A stretch of DNA of 5,682 nt, from NCBI GenBank assembly GCA_003647525.1, contig QMMZ01000164.1:1-5682 (forward strand), in the 5' to 3' direction. A program made the position numbers and the translations under genes. Positions 1-5,628 of this stretch are shown piece by piece. The notes under the pieces are model-generated. The model was not told where the DNA came from and made no database searches. It saw nothing but the letters and a program-made list of their open reading frames with translations. How positions within the stretch are numbered: position 1 is the stretch's first letter; the number at the start of each line of letters is the position of its first letter. Source of the DNA: Deltaproteobacteria bacterium. Its GTDB lineage: Bacteria; Desulfobacterota; Desulfobacteria; Desulfobacterales; ETH-SRB1.

Positions 1-279
1 CTTTCGGTTGTGATTTTAAGTTTTGCTGCTGAATTTACTTCAGGATTTGCGGCAGCCGGGGCGCTTCTTGATGCAGGAGTAATTACAACAAAACAGACTG
101 TTTTAGCCCTGCTGATCGGAAATATAATTGCATTTCCGATTCGTGCTCTGCGTCATCAGTTGCCAAGGTATATTGGAATCTTTTCTCCGAAAATGGGGAC
201 TCAATTATTGATTATGGGCCAGGGTTTTCGGATTGTGAGCCTTGCCATTATGGGGATAATTTACTATTATTTAGGATGA
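1..279 (+). CDS. C-terminal fragment of polytopic membrane protein, probably nucleoside-recognition/Gate-domain family
   Basis: The reading frame is open from the first base and stops at TGA 277-279, so these 92 residues are the C-terminal end of a gene that starts before the window. The fragment is strongly hydrophobic. One segment covers about residues 1-23, a second about 33-47, and a third about 78-91 at the C-terminus. Between the second and third lies a polar, conserved-looking stretch, PIRALRHQLPRY (46-57), followed by FSPKMG. A glutamate (E11) and a Gly/Ala-rich stretch sit in the first helix. From memory this pattern resembles the C-terminal half of small Gate-domain (nucleoside recognition) membrane proteins found in anaerobes and methanogens; I cannot confirm it without a search. 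It lies 31 bp upstream of cbiD on the same strand, so it may be co-transcribed. A role in moving cobalt or a precursor is only a guess from context. Confidence 0.6.
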   Translation, partial: LSVVILSFAAEFTSGFAAAGALLDAGVITTKQTVLALLIGNIIAFPIRALRHQLPRYIGIFSPKMGTQLLIMGQGFRIVSLAIMGIIYYYLG

Positions 280-300
280 ATTCGATTTTTTACGAATTTA
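277..300. repeat. Small inverted repeat between the membrane gene and cbiD
   Basis: AATTCG (279-284) and CGAATT (293-298) are perfect inverted copies around an 8-base loop. The stem can extend to 8 pairs (277-284 with 293-300) if one G-T wobble is allowed. The left arm includes the stop codon of the upstream gene. No T-run follows, so it does not look like a complete intrinsic terminator. It may be a weak transcript-processing or attenuating hairpin, or chance in AT-rich DNA. Confidence 0.25.
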
Positions 301-310
301 GTAGATATCA

Positions 311-1420
311 ATGATTACAAAAAGAAGGCTGAGGACAGGGTTTACAACCGGAACTGCTGCTGCTGCTGCTGCAAAGGGAGCTCTTTCCTTGATTTTGACC
401 GGTGAAAAACCTTCCAGTGTTCAAATAGAGCTTTTAACCGGAAATAATATCATTATTCCCGTATTTACCTGTATATCCCAGGGAGAAAAGAAAGCAAAAT
501 GTACGGTAATAAAGGATGCAGGGGATGATCCTGATATAACGCATAAGGCGGAAATCGGAGCAACAGTCACACTCCTGGACAATGGAAATCAAAGGACTGT
601 ATCTATAAACGGTGGAAAGGGTGTAGGCATGGTCACCAAGCCGGGCCTTGAAATTCCACCCTGGGAAGCGGCAATAAACCCGTTTCCCAGGAAAATGATT
701 ACACAAGCTGTTACGGAGTTATTAAAAAAATACAATAAAAACAAACCGGTAGAAGTCGAAATTTTTGTACCTGAAGGGGAAAGACTGGCTGAAAAGACTT
801 TGAATGCAAGGCTGGGCATTCTTGGCGGGATTTCTATTCTTGGAACAACAGGTGTAGAAAGGCCCATGTCTCATGATGCCTATATCGCGACGATAAGGTT
901 GTCCATCTCTGTTGCAAAGGCTTTAGGCATAGAAAGGGTGGTGCTTACAACAGGCCGTCGCAGTGAAAGATTTTCCCAGGCTTTGTTTGAGAAGCTTCCT
1001 GAAGAGGCTTTTATACAGATTGGTGATTTTTTCAAAATGTCTCTTGAGGATGCATCAAAGAATGGTTTTAAAAAAATTATTCTCGCCGCTTTTTTCGGAA
1101 AAGCGGTAAAGATGGCACAAGGGGTGCCCCACACTCATGCCGCCAAGTCAAGTTTGAGTATAAAGAAGCTTTCAGACTGGTCATTTGAAATCACAAAAAG
1201 TCGGGAATTTGCGAAAAAGATATTATCTGCAAATACAGCAAGACATGCATTTGATTTTATTATGAATGAATATCCTCAAATTATTTCCCATGTAGGAAGA
1301 AAAATGGTTAAAGCTGCCAGGATGTTTACAGGTTCTGATATTGATATACAGGGCATTATCTTCAATTTCAGCGGGGATGTTGTATTTGATTCAAATGATA
1401 GGGAGTTAAAACAAACATGA
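311..1420 (+). CDS. cbiD: Cobalt-precorrin-5B C1-methyltransferase CbiD
   Basis: This cytoplasmic enzyme of the anaerobic corrin pathway methylates C1 of cobalt-precorrin-5B with S-adenosylmethionine to give cobalt-precorrin-6A. At 369 residues it has the normal family length and looks complete. Recognisable CbiD blocks are LRTGFTTGT (7-15), AGDDPDITH (70-78), GGKGVGMVTKPG (101-112), AINPFPRKM (121-129) and GILGGISILGTTGVERPMS (169-187). The N-terminal block normally reads roughly GTCAAAA or GACA; here Ala (A16) stands where Cys is common, encoded by the first of five GCT codons. The ATG at 311 is the first possible start after the in-frame TAG at 302-304 and places the conserved block at the N-terminus as expected. 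No clear Shine-Dalgarno precedes it. Its end overlaps cbiET by four bases (ATGA), indicating translational coupling. The family assignment is secure; the C1 role is from family knowledge. Confidence 0.96.
   Translation: MITKRRLRTGFTTGTAAAAAAKGALSLILTGEKPSSVQIELLTGNNIIIPVFTCISQGEKKAKCTVIKDAGDDPDITHKAEIGATVTLLDNGNQRTVSINGGKGVGMVTKPGLEIPPWEAAINPFPRKMITQAVTELLKKYNKNKPVEVEIFVPEGERLAEKTLNARLGILGGISILGTTGVERPMSHDAYIATIRLSISVAKALGIERVVLTTGRRSERFSQALFEKLPEEAFIQIGDFFKMSLEDASKNGFKKIILAAFFGKAVKMAQGVPHTHAAKSSLSIKKLSDWSFEITKSREFAKKILSANTARHAFDFIMNEYPQIISHVGRKMVKAARMFTGSDIDIQGIIFNFSGDVVFDSNDRELKQT
1401..1405 (+). promoter_or_regulatory. Shine-Dalgarno of cbiET
   Basis: GGGAG lies inside the 3' end of cbiD, 11 bases before the ATG at 1417. 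It supports that start and coupled translation across the ATGA stop/start overlap at 1417-1420. Confidence 0.7.
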
Positions 1421-2637
1421 AACAGGTATCTGTAATCGGAATGGGACTTACTCCCGAAGATCTTACTGCAAAGCATCTGAAATTGATAAAAGATGCTGAT
1501 GTCCTGGTAGGAGGAAAACGGCATCTTGAGTATTTCAATGATTATGCAGCAGATAAAAAGGAGATCAGCAAAGATCTTAAAGGTGTGATTCGATATATAA
1601 AAAGCAAGATGCGCAAAAAAAATGTTGTAGTGCTTGCATCTGGTGATCCGCTGTTTTTCGGTATAGGTTCCTTGCTGATAAAATCCCTTGTGCCTGACAA
1701 TGTTGTGATATATCCAAATATTTCTACTGTTGCTGCGGCTTTTTCCAAAATAAAGGAGTCCTGGAATGATATTTCAGTCGTAAGTTTGCATGGCAGGAAT
1801 AGTGAAAGAGAACTTTTCAGCAGACTTGACAGGAACGAAAGCGTGGCTGTTTATACAGATTCACAAAAAAATCCTGCATGGCTTGCCGGACGTCTGCTTG
1901 AAAAGGGGATTAAAGATATAAAAATGTGCATTTTTGAGCAGCTTGGAACTGAATCCGAATGTTTTGACTGGTATGAACCAGGCCAGGCTGCGGATATGAA
2001 TTTTTCACAGCCCAACCTGATTGTATTAAAACGACATCCTTTTCAGCCTGAAGGGAATAAGGAACTTCACCTGGGCATGCCGGATAATTGGTATGAATAC
2101 CAGAAAGGTCTTATTACAAAATCAGAGGTTCGTGCTATTACAATTTCCAGACTTTGTCTTTCAAATGATCATATATTGTGGGATCTGGGAGCAGGTTCAG
2201 GTTCTATTTCGATCGAAGCATCTCTTTTTATAAAAAAGGGCAAGATATTTTCAGTTGAGCAAAATCAAGACAGAATCAACAATATTAAGGCGAATAAAAA
2301 GCGATTTAATGTAAAAAACCTGGAAGTTGTCCATGCTGTTCTCCCGAACGGTCTTGAGGATCTGCCTGAGCCTGACCGGATATTTATCGGTGGTGGTGGC
2401 AGGGATCTGGCGAAAATCATAGATACAGCTTCAGAGTATCTAAAGCCGGACGGAGTTATGGTTATAAATACCGTTATTCTGTCGAATGTTGAAGCTGCCC
2501 TTAAAACGCTTAAAAGCAAGGGATTTAAAACAGATATTGTTTTAGTCCAGATTCATCGGGGACAGGATATGCCGTGGGGAGAACGGCTCGAAGCATTGAA
2601 TCCTGTGTGGATAATTTCTGCAATTAAAAAAAAGTAA
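1417..2637 (+). CDS. cbiET: Fused cobalt-precorrin-7 C5-methyltransferase / cobalt-precorrin-6B C15-methyltransferase (decarboxylating), CbiET
   Basis: This 406-residue bifunctional enzyme joins two proteins that are separate in Salmonella; the aerobic counterpart is CobL. The N-terminal CbiE half (about 1-205) is a tetrapyrrole methylase of the CobA/CbiF fold, with a glycine-rich start VIGMGLTPEDLT (6-17) and the SGDPLFFGIG block (75-84). The C-terminal CbiT half (about 217-406) is a Rossmann-type SAM methyltransferase. It shows LGMPD (219-223), GLITKSEVRA, the SAM loop WDLGAGSGSISIEA starting at W255, an acidic VEQ after the second strand, and FIGGGG. CbiT methylates C15 and removes the C12 acetate carboxyl; CbiE then methylates C5, giving cobalt-precorrin-8. 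The start is supported by GGGAG at 1401-1405 and a 4-base overlap with cbiD. The gene ends with an A8 run (2626-2633) just before TAA. Both halves appear intact. Confidence 0.95.
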   Translation: MKQVSVIGMGLTPEDLTAKHLKLIKDADVLVGGKRHLEYFNDYAADKKEISKDLKGVIRYIKSKMRKKNVVVLASGDPLFFGIGSLLIKSLVPDNVVIYPNISTVAAAFSKIKESWNDISVVSLHGRNSERELFSRLDRNESVAVYTDSQKNPAWLAGRLLEKGIKDIKMCIFEQLGTESECFDWYEPGQAADMNFSQPNLIVLKRHPFQPEGNKELHLGMPDNWYEYQKGLITKSEVRAITISRLCLSNDHILWDLGAGSGSISIEASLFIKKGKIFSVEQNQDRINNIKANKKRFNVKNLEVVHAVLPNGLEDLPEPDRIFIGGGGRDLAKIIDTASEYLKPDGVMVINTVILSNVEAALKTLKSKGFKTDIVLVQIHRGQDMPWGERLEALNPVWIISAIKKK

Positions 2638-2663
2638 CACCTTAGCGTTATGAAAATATATTC

Positions 2664-2686
2664 GCTTCAGGTATAATACATTCAAA
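2664..2686 (+). repeat. Left terminal inverted repeat of the palindromic element
   Basis: The 23 bases begin GCTTCAGG and end CATTCAAA. They are the exact reverse complement of 2838-2860. The repeat contains a perfect TATAAT at 2672-2677, but no good -35 box sits 16-18 bases upstream. Confidence 0.9.
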
Positions 2687-2837
2687 CCATGAAAAACTCA
2701 CGCATAAGATATCTTAAAGAAAGAACTTGCCACGAATGAAAATAATAGTAACAGTTCAGCAAGCCCTTAATAAACACTGACAAGATCCTACAAGGTTCTT
2801 TCTTAACGATCTCTAATGCGCTCAAACAGTTTCCTGT

Positions 2838-2860
2838 TTTGAATGTATTATACCTGAAGC
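2838..2860 (-). repeat. Right terminal inverted repeat of the palindromic element
   Basis: This begins TTTGAATG and ends CTGAAGC, and is a perfect inverted copy of 2664-2686. Matching stops at the outer edge (C2663 against T2861), which defines the element boundary. The following bases 2861-2938 are AT-rich leader up to cbiF and include a T6 run at 2875-2880; no convincing promoter was found there. Confidence 0.9.
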
Positions 2861-2938
2861 TCACGCACGTCCGATTTTTTGTTTTATAAAGCTAAAATGT
2901 TACGAAAATATAGAGATCAGATTATTGAAAAATAGAAT

Positions 2939-3748
2939 ATGAAAGCCCGATCAAACATCAATCATCAAAATGAATGTGCTTTGAAACCTGTAATATTCGC
3001 AGGGGCAGGGCCAGGCGATCCCGAATTGATAACGGTTAAAGGACAACATGCACTTGCTGGCGCAGATCTTGTGATTTATGCAGGTTCTCTTGTGCCTGAG
3101 ACTGTATTAAAGTGGACAAAACCTGAAACAAGGGTTTTAAACAGCGCTTCCATGAATCTTGAAGAGATTGTCGATGAAATTGAAAAAGCGTACAAAAAAG
3201 GAAAACATGTAGTTCGCCTTCATACCGGAGATCCGAGTCTCTATGGCGCTATATTTGAACAAATGGCACAGCTGGATAAAAAATCTATCCCCTGTAAAAT
3301 TATTCCCGGAGTAACTGCTGCATTTGCCGCCGCCGCAGCCATGGGAATAGAATATACCCTGCCTGAAGTTTCGCAGACACTTATTTTAACCCGTATGGCA
3401 GGCAGAACACCTGTGCCTGAGAATGAAGCGCTGGAATTACTTGCAGGGCATAAAGCTTCCATGGCGATTTATCTTAGCATATCCATGGTTGATAAAGTGG
3501 CGCGGGTTCTTGAAAAAGCATATGGAAAAGATGCGACCTGCGCTGTTGTTTATTGTGTCAGCCAGCCGGAAGAAAAGATTATTTTTACAAGCCCTGAAAA
3601 ATTGCCGGAAATAGTGAGAAAAAAGAAGATAACAAGGCAGGCTCTTATTATCATCGGGAAAGCGTTGGATATCGGCAAACACAAAGAAAAATATAAATCA
3701 AAACTATATGACAGGAATTATTCACACGGGTTTAGAAAAAAAAAATGA
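2939..3748 (+). CDS. cbiF: Cobalt-precorrin-4 C11-methyltransferase CbiF
   Basis: This cytoplasmic SAM-dependent tetrapyrrole methylase moves a methyl group to C11 of cobalt-precorrin-4, giving cobalt-precorrin-5A; the aerobic equivalent is CobM. The 269 residues show the family blocks in order: GAGPGDPELITVKG (22-35), the CbiF/CobM signature YAGSLVP (47-53), RLHTGDPSLYGA (93-104) and IPGVTAAFAAAAAMG (122-136). The tail SKLYDRNYSHGFR is also typical, so the protein is complete. The ATG at 2939 is the first start after an in-frame TAG at 2933-2935. It leaves about 16 residues before the conserved core, and no Shine-Dalgarno is visible. The next in-frame candidate is a TTG at L15, so the true start is slightly uncertain. 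The gene follows the palindromic element by 78 bp. Its last three Lys codons lie in an A10 run that also lies within the start of cbiG. The two frames overlap by 41 bases. Confidence 0.95.
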   Translation: MKARSNINHQNECALKPVIFAGAGPGDPELITVKGQHALAGADLVIYAGSLVPETVLKWTKPETRVLNSASMNLEEIVDEIEKAYKKGKHVVRLHTGDPSLYGAIFEQMAQLDKKSIPCKIIPGVTAAFAAAAAMGIEYTLPEVSQTLILTRMAGRTPVPENEALELLAGHKASMAIYLSISMVDKVARVLEKAYGKDATCAVVYCVSQPEEKIIFTSPEKLPEIVRKKKITRQALIIIGKALDIGKHKEKYKSKLYDRNYSHGFRKKK

Positions 3749-4808
3749 TAAAATCGCCTTGTGGGCCATTACTCCAAAAGGCGTACTGCTTGCCCGGAAA
3801 ATTGCAGAGAGCCTGCCTGATGCAAGATTGCACCTTTCCGCTGATCTGAACATAAATGATATCCCGGCTTCTTATTTTGAAAGACTCGCTGATGCTATTG
3901 CCGGCGACTTTCATGCATACACAGGACATGTTTTTATAATGTCAACGGGAATAGTAGTCAGGCTTATTGCTTCCTGTATCCGAAACAAGACAACTGATCC
4001 GGCAGTTGTGGTGGTTGATGAAACCGGCAGACATGCCGTAAGTCTTGTTTCCGGTCATTTGGGCGGCGCCAATTCTCTTGCGATAAAGGTTGCCGGGTTA
4101 ATAGGGGCTGAACCCGTAATAACCACAGCTACGGATGTGAACCAGGTGCCTGCTATCGATCTACTGGCAAAACAGCATAATCTTTTTATAGAAAACCCGG
4201 AAGCTATAAAAAATATAAACATGGCCTTTATTACCGGGGAAAAGTTTTATCTACACGATCCATACGCACTGCTTTGTGACAGTATCGATCCATCATATAT
4301 TCTTGCGGCACATATTCCTACAGATTTTAAAAAAGGACAAATTACGGAAAATGAAGATACGCCTGGTGTATTTATAGATGACGCGCTGGCAGATCTTTCA
4401 AAAAAGATGCTGATATTAAGACCCGGATCACTCGTTGCAGGAATTGGATGCAATAGAAACACAACCATGAAGGAGATTAAAGAATTTTTTGAAGAAGTAC
4501 TTGAAGGATCGAAACTTGCCATAGCCAGCGTGATACGTATAGCAACGATTAATTTAAAAGCAGATGAATCTGGGCTCATAGCCTTTGCAGAAGAACTTAA
4601 GCTTCCTATTAGTTTTTACGACAAGGAAGAATTAAACCGGGCAGACGGTATTAAATCACCATCCGACATGGTGGAAAAACATACAGGAGTAAAAAGCGTA
4701 TGCGAAGCAGCCGCAATTCTTGCGTCAAAAAACGGAAAACTGATTGCGCCAAAACATTCGACCCGAAATGTCACAGTGGCCATCGCCAGAATACCCTTTA
4801 TATCGTAG
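3708..4808 (+). CDS. cbiG: Cobalt-precorrin-5A hydrolase CbiG
   Basis: CbiG opens the lactone of cobalt-precorrin-5A and releases the extruded two-carbon unit as acetaldehyde, giving cobalt-precorrin-5B for CbiD. It marks the anaerobic route. The 366 residues contain the three expected regions. The N-terminal region includes STGIVVR (79-85), DPAVVVVDE and SGHLGGAN (115-122), followed by PVITTATDV. A variable middle domain spans about 140-235. The C-terminal domain starts near GIGC (245-248) and ends with NVTVAIA. The core homology starts only at KIALWAITPKG (residue 15 on, after the A10 run). The ATG at 3708 is the only standard start upstream of that core; it lies 41 bases inside cbiF and lacks a Shine-Dalgarno. 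Translation may therefore depend on re-initiation or on slippage from cbiF. The 3' end overlaps cbiH by 109 bases in another frame. Confidence 0.93.
   Translation: MTGIIHTGLEKKNDKIALWAITPKGVLLARKIAESLPDARLHLSADLNINDIPASYFERLADAIAGDFHAYTGHVFIMSTGIVVRLIASCIRNKTTDPAVVVVDETGRHAVSLVSGHLGGANSLAIKVAGLIGAEPVITTATDVNQVPAIDLLAKQHNLFIENPEAIKNINMAFITGEKFYLHDPYALLCDSIDPSYILAAHIPTDFKKGQITENEDTPGVFIDDALADLSKKMLILRPGSLVAGIGCNRNTTMKEIKEFFEEVLEGSKLAIASVIRIATINLKADESGLIAFAEELKLPISFYDKEELNRADGIKSPSDMVEKHTGVKSVCEAAAILASKNGKLIAPKHSTRNVTVAIARIPFIS
3736..3745 (+). other. A10 homopolymer at the cbiF/cbiG junction
   Basis: Ten consecutive A residues span the end of cbiF (stop TGA 3746-3748) and precede the first conserved CbiG residues. 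The cbiG frame is +1 relative to cbiF, so a transcript with one A fewer, or two more, would read cbiF straight into cbiG. Runs of this length are known to cause RNA polymerase slippage. They are also prone to sequencing error. Confidence 0.6.
4685..4689 (+). promoter_or_regulatory. Shine-Dalgarno of cbiH inside cbiG
   Basis: AGGAG (followed by T) is the strongest ribosome binding site in the window and sits 10 bases before the ATG at 4700. It decides the cbiH start, because no ATG, GTG or TTG follows in this frame before the conserved methylase core at about 4790. Translation of cbiH therefore begins within the coding sequence of cbiG. Confidence 0.7.
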
Positions 4809-5581
4809 GAACAGGTCCGGGAAGTTATGATCATTTGTCCAAACGGGCAACGGATGTTCTTGAATCGGTGGATACTATTGCAGGATATACCACCTATATA
4901 GATCTAATCCGCCCTTTTATTAAAGATAAGAATATAATCAGCACTGGAATGACCAAAGAGGTTAAACGTGTGAGAGCCGCCATTGATGTTGCTCTTACAG
5001 GAAGATCATGTGCAATTGTTTCGAGCGGTGATCCAGGGATTTATGCAATGGCCGGGCTTGTTTTTGAGATATGCAAAAAGGAGAATATCCAGGTCTTACC
5101 TCCTTTTTCAAAGGAAAGGGCCTTGAATGAAAAATCTACACTAACAGTTGAAGTTGTTCCGGGAATACCCGCGCTCTGCGCCGGCGCATCTCTTCTCGGA
5201 GCGCCATTAAGCCATGATTTTGCATCCATAAGCTTAAGTGATCTTTTGACTCCCTGGGAACTCATTGAAAAACGTATGGAAGCTGCTGCAAGTGCGGATT
5301 TTGTAATTGTTTTGTATAACCCTAAAAGTAAACGAAGAAGCCGGCAACTCGAAACAGCGCAGAAGATTATATTAAAATACAGGGATAAAAAAACCCCTGC
5401 CGGAATAGTTGTAAGTGCCATGAGAAAAGATGAAATAGTGACGATTATTCCCCTTGAAGATCTTCACAAAGCAGACGTAAACATGCAGACAATAATCTTT
5501 ATCGGAAACAGCACATCGTTTACTTACCTGGATTTTATGGTTACACCAAGAGGATACAATGGAAAGTATTTACAGACATAA
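4700..5581 (+). CDS. cbiH: Cobalt-factor III C17-methyltransferase (ring-contracting) CbiH
   Basis: CbiH methylates C17 and drives ring contraction of cobalt-factor III to cobalt-precorrin-4; the aerobic counterpart is CobJ. The family blocks are TLYIVGTGPGSYDHLSKRA (32-50), SSGDPGIYAMAG (108-119), VVPGIPALCAGASLLGAPL (152-170), SHDFASISLSDLLTPW (171-186), VLYNPKSKRR and the C-terminal MVTPRGY (280-286). At 293 residues it is longer than the usual 240-250. About 30 residues come from an N-terminal leader translated from DNA that also encodes the end of CbiG. Roughly 15-20 more come from an insertion around 128-147, before the VEVVPG strand. The leader is basic and holds C8, C16, C24, H25 and H28. 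The start is fixed by AGGAG at 4685-4689. Many organisms carry fused CbiG-CbiH proteins; here they are separate, overlapping frames. No [4Fe-4S] C-terminal extension as in CbiH60 is present. Confidence 0.94.
   Translation: MRSSRNSCVKKRKTDCAKTFDPKCHSGHRQNTLYIVGTGPGSYDHLSKRATDVLESVDTIAGYTTYIDLIRPFIKDKNIISTGMTKEVKRVRAAIDVALTGRSCAIVSSGDPGIYAMAGLVFEICKKENIQVLPPFSKERALNEKSTLTVEVVPGIPALCAGASLLGAPLSHDFASISLSDLLTPWELIEKRMEAAASADFVIVLYNPKSKRRSRQLETAQKIILKYRDKKTPAGIVVSAMRKDEIVTIIPLEDLHKADVNMQTIIFIGNSTSFTYLDFMVTPRGYNGKYLQT
4727..4733 (+). other. Candidate -1 slippery heptamer A AAA AAC in cbiG
   Basis: In the cbiG frame this reads (tc)A AAA AAC, the X XXY YYZ form of a -1 frameshift site. A slip here enters the cbiH frame, which stays open to 5581, and would give a CbiG-CbiH fusion lacking the last 25 CbiG residues. 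The upstream AGGAG (4685-4689) is about 40 bases away, further than the spacing usual for bacterial stimulators, and only a weak hairpin (4755-4770) follows. Confidence 0.3.
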
Positions 5582-5593
5582 TATTACCTGAAT

Positions 5594-5628
5594 TGAGCGA
5601 TTAGCCTTTAGCGGTTAGCTATTAGTTT
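5594..5628 (+). repeat. Degenerate heptanucleotide tandem repeat downstream of cbiH
   Basis: Five consecutive 7-base units follow the pattern TTAGCNN. The first unit (5594-5600) has TGAGC and the last (5622-5628) has TTAGT; the three middle units (5601-5621) have exact TTAGC. It begins 12 bases after the cbiH stop codon. It is non-coding and may be a slipped-strand microsatellite or part of a dispersed intergenic repeat. The rest of the tail (5629-5682) shows no supported gene, promoter or terminator. Confidence 0.6.

Larger units (their letters stand above)
2664..2860. mobile_element. 197-bp palindromic MITE-like element between cbiET and cbiF
   Basis: The segment starts and ends with 23-bp inverted repeats that match perfectly (2664-2686 and 2838-2860). 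Complementarity continues inward with gaps. GCATAAGAT (2702-2710) can pair with ATCTCTAATGC (2809-2819), and AAGAAAGAAC (2717-2726) pairs exactly with GTTCTTTCTT (2795-2804); flanking bases extend that stem with single-base bulges. The centre (about 2730-2790) is unpaired. There is no transposase and no convincing ORF. This fits a non-autonomous miniature inverted-repeat element or a long hairpin-forming interspersed repeat. Flanking TC dinucleotides (2662-2663, 2861-2862) could be a 2-bp target duplication but may be chance. Each terminal repeat contains an inward-facing TATAAT (2672-2677 on +). In the transcript it would form a long hairpin that could affect expression of cbiF-G-H relative to cbiD-ET. 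I do not recognise the family. Confidence 0.65.

Noticed and set aside
2682..2864. 60-residue minus-strand open frame within the palindromic element
   Set aside because: It lies almost entirely inside the inverted-repeat structure, has no ribosome binding site, and its sequence is explained by the palindrome; no recognisable domain.
2838..2880. Right arm of the palindrome plus T6 run as an intrinsic terminator
   Set aside because: The T-run begins 14 bases after the stem ends and the stem is AT-rich and very long, unlike a standard terminator; the downstream genes also need transcription.
2879..2914. TTGTTT (2879-2884) and TATAGA (2909-2914) as a promoter for cbiF
   Set aside because: The spacing of 24 bases is too long for a sigma-70 promoter, and alternative pairings in this AT-rich leader match no better than chance.
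4247..4579. 110-residue minus-strand open frame opposite cbiG
   Set aside because: It is antisense to conserved CbiG coding sequence, Ser/Ile-rich without motifs; a reading-frame shadow.
4771..4780. Minus-strand GCCACTGTGA, which resembles the core of the cobalamin riboswitch B12 box
   Set aside because: It lies in the coding overlap of cbiG and cbiH, on the opposite strand, with none of the other conserved riboswitch elements around it.
5041..5421. 126-residue minus-strand open frame opposite cbiH
   Set aside because: It is antisense to a clearly conserved methylase and shows no recognisable motif; a reading-frame shadow.
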